Assembly (NCBI GenBank): GCA_035578175.1
Contig: JAQMRL010000006.1
Location: forward strand, 33,287,893 to 33,351,892
Origin: Catonia carolina
Taxonomy: Eukaryota; Arthropoda; Insecta; Hemiptera; Achilidae
Length of the DNA: 64,000 bases
Direction of reading: 5' to 3'
Positions 44,418 through 56,720 of this stretch are shown in pieces. Under the pieces are notes generated by a model. That model searched no databases. It was not told the origin of the DNA and saw only the letters and a program-made list of their open reading frames with translations. Numbering within the stretch: position 1 is the first letter of the stretch; each line of letters starts with the position of its first letter. A program made the position numbers and the translations under genes.

Positions 44418-44587
44418 AGAATTTTTTTTTTATTGAGTGATGATGCCTACATAAGCCTTGGGCTTGTGCGTAGGTAATGATATGTGGTGATTTACAAATG
44501 AAAAAAATGCCAGACCTGACCGGGAATCGAACCCGGGACCCCGGCATAGTAGCCAGTTGCGCTGACCACTACACCACGGGCCGGCCA
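44418..44587 (-). mobile_element. S5 tRNA-derived SINE with poly(A) and TSD
   Basis: On the minus strand the head is 'CCCGTGGTGTAGTGGTCAGC', then 'CCCGGGTTCGATTCCCGGTC' (B box), then a ~75-bp body and 'CTCAATAAAAAAAAA'. ATTACAACTA (44408-44417) and ATTACAATTA (44588-44597) are the likely TSD. The tail differs from S3/S4, which suggests another LINE partner. Confidence 0.85.
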
Positions 44588-45461
44588 ATTACAATTACAT
44601 AATTGACTACATACTACAAGTATATTACAGTGAAACTACTTAATAAATAACAAACTAATTAGGCTATCACAATTAACTAATACAATAAATAACTTAACTA
44701 TTTATTCATATAGGCAAAAAGAAAGTAAAAAATTAAATGATTAACAAAAGCGTAAAGGTAGATCCAATATTTAAAAAAAACGTTTCTGCCTGTATCTTCG
44801 CTGTTGCTGAGGAGTTGATTGCAAACTTAATTTCATGCTTTTATTTTGTAAACCTAATAATGGCCTGAAAATAAAAGTCAACTCGTCAAAAATCTAATCT
44901 ATTTTTGAAGAACTTCTACGACGTACCAATAAAATTATATCAATTTTTTTTTCTTATGTGAGGATAATAGATGGTTTTTCAATTTTAAATTTAATTGAAA
45001 TTATATTTAATATCATGCACTAGAATGTTAAATTCAATGACAGAAATAGATTTCTTCCTTAATGCAACATTAAGAAGAACTAAGCATTTATTGAAAAGTG
45101 GTATTATGTAAGGTATTACTGTATGCAGTTTCAAAAAGGTACTTAAACAACAATTTATGAAAAGGTCGTTGATATTTATAACATTTTAGTAAAACATCAA
45201 GATGGAATTAATAATTTTCTGTCAGGATTATGTTCGAGTATCAAATCTTCTTCATTGTGATCCGTTAATATATCTGTCATAGTACTACATCTCTCGTGAT
45301 TACTTATAACATCAGTGAAAATCAGAAAATTGTTCCGATCTTCTTAATTCTCAGAGATAATTCCAAGAAATATGAATTGAATTTATTGATATTCTTGACG
45401 AGAGATCAATAGTTTTTTTAAAATCTTCATAAAATGTCATTTTCGCTTACGTTTATTTTAC
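44588..45461. other. Unassigned, with a 30-bp H tip
   Basis: 44703-44732 is the H 5' tip in reverse ('ATTCATATAGGCAAAAAGAA', 'AGTAAAAA'). Nothing else recognised. Confidence 0.5.
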
Positions 45462-46765
45462 TCGTCTCGAATTTCATTGTATACTAAGAAAAGTAAAGTT
45501 AGTCATTTCTGGGAGTTCTTTTTGTAAACCACACTCTTAGTATTTTTTCTCCTAAGATTTTCTTTCGTCCTTCCAATATCCTGGTTTTATTCTTCGAGGA
45601 AGCTTTCGAAGTCTAAATCAGTAGATGTAATAATGAACTTGGTTCAATTCATTATGCTTTTTAGATTCATTTTACTTCTCTAAATACTTTTTCTAAATTC
45701 TTTGAATAATTTATCTAACATCCAAGATCTACTGTTAAGTATCGTAAAAATTTGTTTTGTCAACCGTTTGTAATTCATTCTATTTTACACAGGTGTCCGT
45801 AGAATTTTAGTTATCGTTTTCTGAGAGTTTCAATTAATCGTTCGTAATTTTTTGTTCTGTATTTTCTTCCCGGTAATCTTTTCTGTCTTTCTACTACCTT
45901 CGGATCCAATATCTTGCAAAGAAACTTTCAGTATCTCTGATACTAGCCTTTCCGGTCATTTTAAGGCATTCGTTCGGGTAAACATACGCATGTTTTATCA
46001 CAGTATTATAAAGCTTAATCTTGGCTTAATCTTGAAAGTACTTTCTTCTTATACAGTTTTAAGTTCTTCGGAGCAGCCATGTTTCTTCGCCTGTTGTTCG
46101 ATTTAGTTAACTATTTCCCTAAAGGCCCATGAACTTAGTTTACTAGCTGCTAGTACTAGCAGAACCTACTAGCGCGTCGGTGACGGTTCCCATGGAGATG
46201 GTTAATTGTTACCAGTGCTCCGAAAACATGTGAGTTTTGTTGTGTAATTTTGTTCAAAGTACACCTTCGTAGCAGCTAGCAACGTTTCTAAACGTTCACA
46301 ACAAGCTAGTTTACTAGCGGTAGTCAATCACGTGACCTTTTCTCCCCTACTAGCTCTAGTAAAATCAAACATGTCCAAAGTGACTTCCTTAGCTCGCTAG
46401 TGAATACTAGCTCTTTTACTAAACTAGCTGCTAGTTTTTCGTTTCCACGACGTTAGTACTAGCAGCTAGTAAACTAGTGTCGTGGGAATAGACCTTCAAG
46501 TATATGACGCTACCAACTTTTATTAAATATTTTCGTATTCAGGTAATTTTCGTTTTCAGGTAACGGGAGGCTGCCTTGATGTTCGATATATACAAAGTTT
46601 TGAAGGAATCTGTAATCCCACTTTCTTATCTAGTTATTTTAACATATTTATTTATTCTAGAGTTGTTACACCGTGTTAATATACCTGTAAACAATTACCA
46701 GGTCAACTGCAAAAGCAAGATTGTTGATCTTGACCCCATTTTTTGAACCGCTGATGTATTCTCGG
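45462..46765 (-). pseudogene. LINE RT, split by a MITE
   Basis: Upstream part (46765-46500): 'GVKINNLAFAVDLVIV', an RT palm motif with V for the first catalytic Asp (normally FADD). Downstream part (46110-45462): 'TKIKLYNTVIK', 'YPNECLKMTGK', 'FYGHLC', 'KTNFYDT', and a basic end 'GRKKILGEKILRVWFTKRTP'. The order is that of endonuclease-RT LINEs related to 1930-2440. A CTAG-rich MITE (46125-46487) separates the parts. Frames are heavily broken. Confidence 0.65.
46125..46487. mobile_element. CTAG-rich MITE
   Basis: Inverted termini: left 'TTAGTTTACTAGCTGCTAGT' plus ACTAGC, right 'GTACTAGCAGCTAGTAAACT' plus AGTGTCGTGGG. The outer bases CCCATGAAC / GTCGTGGG also pair loosely. The interior repeats GCTAGTAAACTAGC-like palindromes, so CTAG occurs about fifteen or more times in ~360 bp. 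Non-coding. TSD not resolved. Confidence 0.8.
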
Positions 46766-47142
46766 TTTAACAACAATTTTTTTCTTTTACACTAGTTAAC
46801 AAAATAAGTATGTTTAATAAACTTAATTCATGTAAACATTAATACAACAATTTTGATACATATAGGTAGTCCGAATAATTATAATTATTAAAGAACAAAC
46901 GAAAGCCTGTAAGAAAAATTATTATAATAGGATCGATATGTTGTATCGAACTTGATTATAGTAATAATTGTTCAATGTACACTATATGATGCATATCGAT
47001 ACATACAGGTTTGAAATTGCTATAAATACTCTATTGCAATTACTGATTATATCAGTTTTGCAGTTCTTGCAATTAGTATTTATCGCGATATGTTCGACAG
47101 CTGTTAAAGGGTTGATTTTGTAGGCGTGGGTACGTTTATATT
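46766..47142. other. Unassigned AT-rich stretch
   Basis: Nothing recognised. Confidence 0.45.
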
Positions 47143-47365
47143 AAAAAATCTAGGGTGAAATACTTACACGAATTTCTTTTACCAATGTAAATAATGAAAA
47201 CATAGCCTATGTTTAATCATAAGCAAACAATGTAAAACTAAAAACATAACCTAATTTTAATCATGAATGAATGACGCTAAATGAAAATTAACTTCTTTCC
47301 GACATGAAAGAAATGCTTGAAATAAAAGTTGTAGATTTTTAATGTTCTATAACTTTGTTATATAC
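47143..47365 (-). mobile_element. H-family 3' fragment
   Basis: Hairpin end in reverse ('AAATCTAGGGTGAAATACTT') and about 200 bp of adjacent core, diverged. It stands head-on to the full copy at 47388-48428. Confidence 0.75.
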
Positions 47366-47387
47366 TATATAAATTTTATTTTATGTT

Positions 47388-48428
47388 TTTACTTTGTCTT
47401 GCCTATATGAATATATTGGAACGTATAGTTTCGGTGTCGATTTTTAAAAATCGAGTTTTCACCGGATCTACACATTTTCAGACCCCCTGAACCCCAAAAA
47501 AACATGTTTCTAGCGTTTAGTGTGTGTGTGTGCGCACGCGCGTGTGTGTGTGTGAGAGAGAGAGAGAGACTGTGAGAACAAAATATCTCAAGAACGGAAC
47601 ACCGTACGAACCTGAAACTTGAAACTTAAGTCAGGTATTACTAGAGGACCCGACACGAACAGTTTCATCAAAATCGATCAACCGGAAGTAGTAGTTTATT
47701 CGCGTCATTTTTCAGTTTTTTACAATTTTCTCAAAAACACAGCTCCTACGATTTTTTTAAAAATCGCCTCATTTACAACATATATAAGACACAAAAACTT
47801 TTATTTGAAGCATTTCTTTCATGTCGGAAAGAAGTTAATTTTCATTTAGCTCTCTATAAGATAGGGTAGGTGTCATGTCTCATGAAATTCTTGGGAAGGC
47901 TGTTTTCTCGTATAAAAGTTTTTTTTAAGATTGTTGCTTTAATATGCATTTTAACGCAAAAATGTAGTCTATGTAATAAAAGTTACAGAGAATTTAAAAT
48001 CCTACAACTTATATTTATAACATTTTTTCTATAACGCTTAGTTTAGCGGTAATTAGTGATTTTCTGTTTTTTTTCACGAAAATGTGTAAAAAAAATCGAT
48101 TTTTTTTTCAAGATTTCAGCCTTATTTTGGATTTTTACGAGAAAAGAGTACGTAATAAAATTTGTAAAAAATTAAAAGATCTACAACTTTCATTTAGAGC
48201 ATTTTTCTCTACAGAGGCTAGTTGAGCGTGAAAGAGTGATTTTCCGTATTTTTAAGCCAAACTGAGGTTGATTTTCATTTTGCGTCTTTCACTCATGATT
48301 AAAATTAGGTTATGTTTATTAAAGTTAGTTTCTTTGTTTATTTCTAATGTTTTATTACTATTGATAGGATACATTGTTAATTATTTGCATTGGCAAGAAA
48401 ACGTTGTGTGTGTTTTACACCAGATTTA
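47388..48428 (+). mobile_element. H-family element with an inverted templated insert
   Basis: 5' end TTTTTACTTTGTCTTGCC, a microsatellite of TG, CG and AG units at 47520-47570, full core, and 3' 'GCATTGGCAAGAAAACGTTG' with CACCAGATTTA. At about 47795-47860 an extra ~60 bp interrupts the core. It is the reverse complement of 47278-47335 in the neighbouring H fragment. Confidence 0.85.
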
Positions 48429-49270
48429 TTTTTGTCTAAGATGTACCCTCCTCTGTATGTCATGACAAAGTTCACTGAAAAACGATAGAAAAGTAATTAT
48501 TTTTCTCATAAAAATCACACCTGTGAAATCTTTAAAATAATTACCGTATTTAAAAAAGTATTTAGTATATAAAAAATTATGTAGAAATAATTCGGTAACA
48601 TTGGTACATCTAAACATTTTTAATTAAATTTTCAAATCACAAAAACTAAATCTTCCATTTTAGCGTTTTTATTGAAAATAAACAAAGGCCGAACACGTAC
48701 AAAAAGTTTAAATATTTCAGTAAAATCGGAACGTGCGTATTTTATTACGGTGCGATACGCATCCATGTTTTAACGCAACTGTTGTAGTTTGAAATACTAA
48801 TGAAAATACATTTTTTATTGGTCAGGATCAGTTATTCCTCGTACCAGAGAAATTCCCTTTAGATTTACAAATGCTATCCAATTTACAATCGTTGAAACTT
48901 CAATCTAACTCAGTAAAATATTAAAACTGAATTCAACATTCTATTTTGATTTCAGTTTTTTTTAGATTTGTAAAAAGCTAATATCAAGTAAATTGTTTTA
49001 CTGAGTATATTCTGTTTAGATATAGGATTTTTATACAGATAAAACTTGTAGACTATGAAAATTAAGTATGTTTCATTTGTAAACTTAGTAATTTTTAAAT
49101 ATTATATCAGAAAGTTTACAATAAAACTCGTCAAATTTTTGATGTATAATTAAACAGTAGACTAATAAAATTAGAAATTTTTTGTAGAACTGAATTTTTA
49201 GTAGAACTAATCTCATAATTATTGTCTTTAGTTCTACCAATAGTAAGTTTACTGATTTAGCTTAGAATAC
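48429..49270. other. Unassigned AT-rich stretch
   Basis: Nothing recognised. Confidence 0.5.
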
Positions 49271-49345
49271 AGTGAAGCGTCAGTTATCCGAACTATTTGG
49301 GACCAGAGCTGTTCTGATAACCAAATAAGCTAATAACTGTAATTT
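49271..49345. mobile_element. Possible pogo/Tigger-type transposon end
   Basis: 'CAGTGAAGCGTCAGTTATCC', 'GAACTATTTGGGACCAGAGC', and 'GATAACCAAATAA' preceded by TA. This resembles the terminus of Tigger-like elements (CAGTGAAxCxTCGxTAATCCGAAC..GGGACC..). The opposite end was not found. Confidence 0.45.
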
Positions 49346-49729
49346 GATACACTGAACCGTAAAAATGTAATCAATATAATTATTTAAAACGCAAAATTGC
49401 TTTCAATATATTTTAAATGAGAATTCTATTAACTCCTAAACATGGAGTTCTATTGAACGGATTTTTATAATTTTTACAAGAGTACCGAGTTTCACAAGAA
49501 TGAAAAATTGTACAGACATAATCACAATTTTATTTATATAGATAAATAAAATTAAAAACTGTAGTATATAATTTTATATTTTTTTAAGTCATATGTTAAG
49601 AAAACGAAATAGGTTTACTACAGATTATGCTTTATACATTTATCCTTCATTTAAAAAAAAATCAGTAAGATATCACAACTAGTCAAAATAATATTTTGAC
49701 TTTATATTATTTACTTTCTCGTGAACTTA
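49346..49729. other. Unassigned AT-rich stretch
   Basis: Nothing recognised. Confidence 0.45.
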
Positions 49730-49948
49730 CTAATTTTCCACTTTTTTTAAAATTTATTTAACGTCGCATCAACTGCCACGGTCATTAGCGACGACGTTGG
49801 GGTGGAACTGTATGTAATGTAGGATGAAATGATTTTTTGTAACGTATGAAAATATGCCGTGTCTGAGTGGGATTCGAACCCAGGACCGCGTGATGATAGG
49901 CGAGCACGTTACCAACTGCGCCAATGCGGCCGGCTAATTTTCCACTTT
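49730..49948 (-). mobile_element. S4 tRNA-derived SINE with perfect TSD
   Basis: CTAATTTTCCACTTT at 49730-49744 and 49934-49948 is an exact 15-bp TSD. Minus-strand head: 'GCCGGCCGCATTGGCGCAGT' (A box), 'TGGGTTCGAATCCCACTC' (B box). Body 'GGCATATTTTCATACGTTAC', then 'CGCTAATGACCGTGGCAGTT' and 'GATGCGACGTTAAATAAA'. The last ~38 bp match the S3 tail. Confidence 0.92.
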
Positions 49949-50193
49949 AATCCTGGTTTTAGGGGTTGTCTTTAACATTTTGTAAATTTTTTTTAAAGAA
50001 AAGTTACGATAATGCGTAATAAAATATTCGATGTAACTACAAAGAGAAAAATTTATATTTTTGAGAGACTACCCCTTAACGAAAACTTTCAATCAATTTA
50101 TCAGAATAATTAATAAATATAATTTAAATTATATTAAAAATGTAATTTGGTTAAAATAATCTTTATTAAAATTTAATTCAATTAACCATTCAT

Positions 50194-50611
50194 AAGCACA
50201 ATACATGCTCATAACAGGCAGGTGGAGTTAAATTATTTGCACTCGATCTACTAGTTCCTGGGCTACAAAAAAATACTTCCGTTTCTTATCACATGGTCAG
50301 CCAATATGTATGACTGAAATATTTAAGAACAGGAGAGGTAGAGGTGTAGAAGTCATTGTCAGAGTTATCTCATCTGAGAATTATGAATTTCATTATATAG
50401 CCAAACCCTGTGGTGAATGAAGTAAAAGAGTGATTTGTATGGTGAAAAGTAGATGCTTTTCAGAAGGCGTGGCATGCTGATAAGCATACATTTCCACTCA
50501 GTGAGGAAGGCAATGGTAAACAATCTCATTCCTTACTTTTTTTGTAGTAATGCCTCTAGAGGTTCAAACCAGCAATTAGGCTGATGACCTATACAACAAG
50601 CACAATACATG
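50194..50611 (+). mobile_element. S1 SINE with perfect TSD
   Basis: AAGCACAATACATG at 50194-50207 and 50598-50611 flanks a 390-bp S1. 5' 'CTCATAACAGGCAGGTGGAG', middle 'CCTGTGGTGAATGAAG', 3' 'GGCTGATGACCTATACAAC'. This copy fixes both S1 borders. Confidence 0.93.
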
Positions 50612-52110
50612 GTGTACCTCTACAGAACAATTCTTGTATATTTTAAACACGTAGGCCTACACACAATTTTAGTTAAAATTTTAACCAATTTACACCTATT
50701 GATCTTCCTATATTGATTTCAACTTAAAAAAATTTAAAGCAGTATTTTATAACACCGGAATGTTGTAGTTAAACTGGCTTTGTTTCTTTACATTAAACTT
50801 AAAGTATATTTTAAGTACTAACATGTAGTGTGGTTCAACCTAACCTATATCATGTCGTTTTGTATCAGATTACACCAAACAAGAATTATGGCTGACACAA
50901 TTTCGTGTTAATAACGTCTCGATGGTTACCAGATAAGTGGCTAACATAAGTGCATGCACCTGCTTTAATGGCAAACAAGAGTTTAAACTATCTAAACCCG
51001 TGTAGTTTAACTTTATAATAAAATATAGTTTAACGTATACAATACGTGATTATAAACTAATAATAACAATAATAATAATAATAACAACAGTAACTTCATG
51101 TATGAAATACTCAATTACTTAAAAGGTTTTACTCTTTATTTTACAGGTAAGCTTAAACACGGATTACAACCGTAATTTTCTAAATAATTATAAAATAAAA
51201 ATATTATAATTTCCTTCCTGTTATTACATTATATTTTATTTTACAACATTATTATAACTTTATTTTGTTATAAATATTATAAAAATTTCCTTGTATTGGT
51301 CTTAAATACTCATATTTTTTCTCTTTAATGCTTTACTTACGAATGTAAAAATTATTCAGCGGTTTGACAGGGCGACTAATTTGGAAGCATATGCATACAA
51401 AACATTTACAACTTCTGTAGTCAAAAGCTACTCTTCTGCGTAATTAACCCTCGATCAAAATTGAATCTCCGTTCCAAAATTTTAATATAAAAACCCTTTT
51501 GAGACCAACCTAGACTTATGGTGTCTTTGGAGTAATGACAGACAGTAACTTAAAGTCGATTACGGCTTTTTAATCAAAATATTTAAGATTTGCTTCTGGC
51601 GCTCCTTTTTATGTAAGCAATAAAACCCTCCAAACGATTTCAAAATTACGATAGTCAAGGATTTAGCCGCGTCCTTCTATAGTAAATTTCATGAACGACT
51701 AGATGACCATTCAAACCAATCAGCCTGTGTGATCTAGCTACAAGGAACTTCCCAGCTATGCGACGTCTAAAGCGAAAATGGCGTAGAGACCTCTGGGTCT
51801 AAATAATACAACACCAGAAGTTATAGACGGAGACTGTACCACTGAGTACCTCTTCTCTTTAAAGTAAATTCCCCAACGGTCGTTAAATATATACACGGAA
51901 AATGTCCATCTGAATGGAAAATACTGTAATAAAATATTAAACTCAAAAAGAAATTGAATCGCTCCGTTTAATAATCATAACTTCGGAAATGTAACGATTG
52001 ATTTTAAAAGTATACATAATCCCTTTCCACGGCACAATTTTATAAAAAGTTTGCAATTATCTTTGCGTTAATTACAAAAGTGGTAGTTTTTTACTAGTAT
52101 ATAAATTGTT
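50612..52110. other. Mostly unassigned; LINE tail trace at ~51312-51350
   Basis: 51312-51350 ('TTTTTTCTCTTTAATGCTTT', 'ACTTACGAATGTAAAA') resembles the 3' end of the Jockey LINE at 5271-5310 in reverse. An (ATA)n-type run lies at 51058-51085. No gene otherwise. Confidence 0.45.
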
Positions 52111-52510
52111 TTTTATGCCCATAACGGGCAAGTGAAGTGTTAAATTAATTGCACTCAATCTGTTGGTTCCAGGGCTAACAAAAAAAGTTCTGTTTTTTAT
52201 CAAATAGTCAGCCTTATATGACTGAACTATTTAAGTACAGAAGAGGTAGAGGTGTCAAAGACTTGTCAGAGTTATATCCTCTGGGAGTAATGAATTTCAC
52301 TATGCAGCCAGACCCTGTGGTGAATGAAGTGAAGCTGCCATTTGCTGGGTGGAAAGTAGATACTTTTCGGAGGGCCTGGCATGCTGATAAGCATATTCTT
52401 TCAAATCTGTGAGAAAGGCAATTGTAAACCACCTCAGTTCTAGTTTTACCTAGTTAAAATCTCTCTAGCAGGTTCAAACCAGTCTTTCGGCTGTTGACAT
52501 ATACAACATT
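52111..52510 (+). mobile_element. S1 SINE
   Basis: Full-length copy ('GCCCATAACGGGCAAGTGAA' to 'CTTTCGGCTGTTGACATATA'). ATTGTTTTTTAT (52107-52118 region) and ATTGTTTCTTAT (about 52509-52520) form a probable TSD with one mismatch. Both strands carry 60-70 codon pseudo-frames, common to S1. Confidence 0.85.
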
Positions 52511-53335
52511 GTTTCTTATTTAGCCTATATTTAATTTCATTAATTATTATTAGTAATATTTATTTGTTAAGAATAAGGCAATTCGATTAAGAGAAATTCT
52601 ATAGATTTTTTTGGAGACTATTTAAACCTAAATCTACTGAGGTAAATTTTGGTTATTCACCGCTTATGAAACGTTTTTTCGCACCAATTTCTTTAAAAAA
52701 ACTATTTCAAATAAAATATTTGAAATAAATTTTACTCCCACTACAAAATATTTTGTACAAAATATTTTGTATTTTGTACAAAATATTGTTTTTGGCAAAA
52801 TATTTATAATTTGATGGAAAATTTTGAAAATTAAAATTCATAAATTAAATAAAACTTAAAACGGTAGGTCTGATTTGACTTAGGAAAAAATTATCTGAAT
52901 TACTTTGTTTTGAATTAAAATTCTATCTTAGATCGTAGCAAAGAAAATTATCCTAAAATTAGTTGAAAAATTAAGTTTGCCCACATAAGAAATCGTTGGT
53001 CATTTCAGTTATTTACTTGTTATATTCTTACCTATTTTCTACAATAACAAATTGTTTACTAAAGTGGAAAACCAATACTTTTTTTTAAGTAAGTACTGAA
53101 CAAGTAAAGTAAACACTTGTTATAAGTTAATAACCTTTTACTAATACTAATATGTGATCACTTAAAACAAATGTACAAGTTCTGTATTGTACTTGTTCAA
53201 GTATTTGCGAGTAGTTCATTAGAACTGCTTTCGATTTTTAAGTATTTTTACTTCACAAGAAACAACTTAATGTGTCACGCAATAGACATGCTCAATTTTA
53301 GAATACCGTGTTAAGAGTTCACATAATTGTATAAT
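52511..53335. other. Unassigned AT-rich stretch
   Basis: A cluster of 'ACAAAATATTTTGTA' palindromic repeats lies at 52740-52800. No gene. Confidence 0.5.
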
Positions 53336-54020
53336 TAAAAATCTGATGTGAAACACTTACACGACTTTCTCTTGCTAATCCTATAAATAACATTAGTAAT
53401 AATACATTAAAAAAAAAACAAAAAACTAACCTCAAAAAACATAACCTAATTTTTACCATGAGTGAATGATGCAAAATGAAACCAACCTTAGTTTGGCCTA
53501 ATAATACGGAATCATTCTTTCACCCTAAACTAGGCTCTGAAAAGAAAAATGCTTGAGATAAAAGTTGTAAATCTTTTAATTTCCTGTAAATTTGATTTTA
53601 TACACATTTGTCGTAAAATCACCGCTAAACTAGGCGTTTGACAAAGAAATAATTAAAATAAAAGTTGTAGATTTTTAATTTGTCTACAAGTTTTATTATA
53701 TACACTTTTGCCCTAATATACATATTACGGCCACAATATCACAAAAAAAAACATTTTTTCTACGAGAGAACAGCCTTCCCTAGAATTTCAGCAGACACGG
53801 CGCCTACCCTACCTTGTAGAGCATAAAATATGTAGTAAATAAGGCAATTAAAAAAATCGTAGGACCGTTTTTGAGAAATTCGCAAAAAAGTGAAAAAAAA
53901 CATTAACAAACTACTACTTCCAGTTGACCGATTTTGATGAAAATGTTCCTGTCGCGCCTCTTGTATGTAACTTAAGTTTCAACATTGTAGGATTTTCCGT
54001 TCTTGAGATATTCTGATCAC

Positions 54021-54053
<33 letters not shown>

Positions 54054-54192
54054 GATCAATCGCTAAAAACATGTTTTTTGGGTTCAGAGGGTCTGTAAAC
54101 GAGTATATCCAGTGAAAACTCGATTTCGAAAAATTGACATGAAAACAATACTTTCCTTCCAATATATTCATAAAGGCAAGAGAAAGTAAAAA
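53336..54192 (-). mobile_element. H-family element
   Basis: From 'AATCTGATGTGAAACACTTA' to 'AGGCAAGAGAAAGTAAAAAG', with (CA)n at 54018-54051. A block of ~100 bp of core is deleted near 53615. The longest minus frame over it (54348-53914) is not conserved in other copies, so not a gene. Confidence 0.85.
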
Positions 54193-55600
54193 GTTAAACA
54201 CTATTACGAGTAAAGAAACAGTTAACGTAGCTGTATCAGAAATTAATAAATGTTCAATTAAAATTTTATAAACAGAATAGTCTACCGTTGATTTAAACAG
54301 GTTTATGACTTGTACATTTTTTGCTGTAAGGACAGAGCACCATTTCATTTGTCACTGATATTATTTTAACTAAAACATGTTGATTTTCGGAGTTTATAAC
54401 ACTTTTATCATATACACAAATACAGATACATATACTTTTATATACAGTACACTGTTCTGTACTGTAACGACGCAACGTATTTTAATGTTGTTTTGTGTGT
54501 AAACACAACATTAAAATTGAGTAATCATTAAATTGAAAAACAAGTTTTACGGATTCCTTTTACTTAAAGGGGGTTACGGTTAAGCAGGTTTCGGATAATC
54601 GTGGTTTTAATGTATTAGTAACCACGCTATGAATTGGCGACAGATCTGTCACGTTATAATTTAGTAAGTTTTGAAAATATTTTTTGTCATTTTATATCGG
54701 CGTCATTCTTATCAAATTAAACTAATGGTATTCTATTTTTGATGCATTAAGTACAAAGAAGTCAGTAATTTTGACGCGCCGGATGTTCATTTTGAAAGCA
54801 ATCAATTATTAAATATCTAAAATTCTGATTGCAACTATAAATTTTTGTTCCAATTACACAAATATTATAACACGATTTATTACCTGAACGCATTAGACAG
54901 ATCATGGAAATATTTCATCAATGCTAAATATACAGAATGAATGATGTCCCACAGAATTATAAATACTAACATCTGGAAACAAGTTTTGTAACATTCTTTA
55001 TCGGAGCCGGAAAGAATCAACGGTAAAGTAGCTCTGCATTTTTGCTCATAAGTGTTCAACAAATTCCAGACGTCATTTTTTAAGAATATGCACGATGAAT
55101 CTTCTAGATAAGGTAACTCAAGTACCATTTAAAATCAATTTTGTCTTTGCAAAACTATTGGCAAAAAAATATTAGCACAATTTTACTGTTACATTTTTAT
55201 AACTGTTCAGAGGTTACGATATTTATTTCTTTATCAAAAATATAAGCTGCCTAGCGTTATATTATATGAAATTTACACTTTTATTTTATTCTACATTTCT
55301 GGAGTTCCTCTCCACAATATGAATTTCTAATGTAATAGGCCTATACATCCCGTATTAACTGAACAAATTTTAATGATATTGAAAAAGGACATTATTATAA
55401 TTTTTTTCAAGAAAGGATTACATACATTAGGGATTAAAAAAAAATTAAAATTTGTCACCAGGACAACTGACAGACAGTCGCTTTGTATTGTTAACTCACA
55501 TTTATTTAACAACTGATTTCGGATGGAGACCGGAATATGAATAATTACCACTGGGCGTAGTTAATTATATAACTAACCAATGTTTTATATAATATTATAT
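54193..55600. other. Unassigned; one 13-bp-arm hairpin
   Basis: 54479-54518 is an inverted repeat ('ATTTTAATGTTGT' and 'ACAACATTAAAAT', ~14-nt loop). Short frames at 54880-55551 lack family features. Confidence 0.45.
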
Positions 55601-56000
55601 GTTGTTTTTTAGGTCAGCAGCCGAAAGGCTGGTTTGAAACTCTTGAGGTTTTACTAAGTAAAACGAGGAGTGAGGTGGTTTACTATTGCCTTTCTCACTG
55701 GGTTCAAAAGCAACCTATGCTTATCAGTAATCAGGCCCTCCGAAAAGCATCTACTTTGCACCCTGCAAATGACACCTTCACTTTATTCACCACAAGTTCT
55801 GGCTGTATAATGAAATTTATTACTTTCAGAGAAGATAACTCTGACTAGTGTATTTTACACCTATACCTCTTCTGTTCTTAAAATAATAGTTCAGTCATAT
55901 AATTGGCTGATCACGTAATTAGAAACAACTATTTTTCGTAGTCCTGGAACTAGCAGATCGAGTGCAAATAATTTAACACTCCACCTGCCTGTTATAGGGG
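55600..56000 (-). mobile_element. S1 SINE
   Basis: Reverse copy from the tail ('TTAGGTCAGCAGCCGAAAGG') to the 5' end ('CCACCTGCCTGTTATAGGGG'). TATATAAT-type flanks may be an eroded TSD. Confidence 0.85.
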
Positions 56001-56384
56001 TATATAATTATGTATTATAGTTATGTAGCTAGTATAAGTTTATACTTTTTTACCGTTTAAGTTAATTTACATACTTAAAAAAACAAATTTTTTAATTAAC
56101 AGGAAAATTAAATATAATAAAAATGCCTGAACTTTGACATCTGAAGGAAAAAATTACTTCTAAAAATCAATAATTTACCAATGTGCTTCTACTAAATTTC
56201 TCGGTCAAGAGCATTTTGTGTTAATTTCTAAGTCATTAACATCTGTTTTTGTTACAAAAATTGTGATCCGTTTTTCTGGTTGTAACGGCAAAGTTGCAAA
56301 ATTATATAAAATGTTACAAAAAACTTTTTGTCAAAACAGGATGAATAATAATGCAGTTTTATTTAGTAAGAAATCTACTCTTTA
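56001..56384. other. Unassigned stretch
   Basis: Nothing recognised. Confidence 0.45.
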
Positions 56385-56720
56385 CTCTCCTCTCGCTTTG
56401 AGAGAGTAGATTGCAAGCATCTGTAATGAAATTTCTTCGACTTACTTATGGCCTAGTAGAGAAGATCGTTACAGTAATACCGAGGTAAGGAAAGAACTCA
56501 ACACCTTCATTATAAACAACAAAGTATCCCAGAACAGAATGCAGAGGTAAGAGCATGTAAGGAGAATGCGGGAGGATAGGAAACCTAAGCAGACACTGGG
56601 CTATAAGCCGGAGGGCAGGAGAGAACAAGGACGCCCGAAAAAGAGACGGGCAGATTTGAGACGTTCGGAACAGGCAGAGATGCCTAATCCTTGAAAGGCA
56701 GAAGAAGAAGACGAACTAGT
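56385..56720 (+). pseudogene. LINE RT C-terminal fragment
   Basis: In shifted frames: 'RLQAS', 'MKFLRLTYGL', 'NTEVRKELNTFIINNKVSQN', 'RMREDRKPKQTLGYKPEGRR', 'EQGRPKK', 'GSEQAEMPNP'. Tail 'CGGAACAGGCAGAGATGCCT' and (GAA)n at 56700-56712. Same family as 25238-25950, ~80% by eye. Confidence 0.8.

Noticed and set aside
44515..44585. A functional tRNA on the minus strand
   Set aside because: TSD, body and poly(A) show it is the head of an S5 SINE.
53914..54348. 144-codon minus-strand open frame as a gene
   Set aside because: It runs through an H-family copy including its (CA)n tract; other H copies do not keep the frame.
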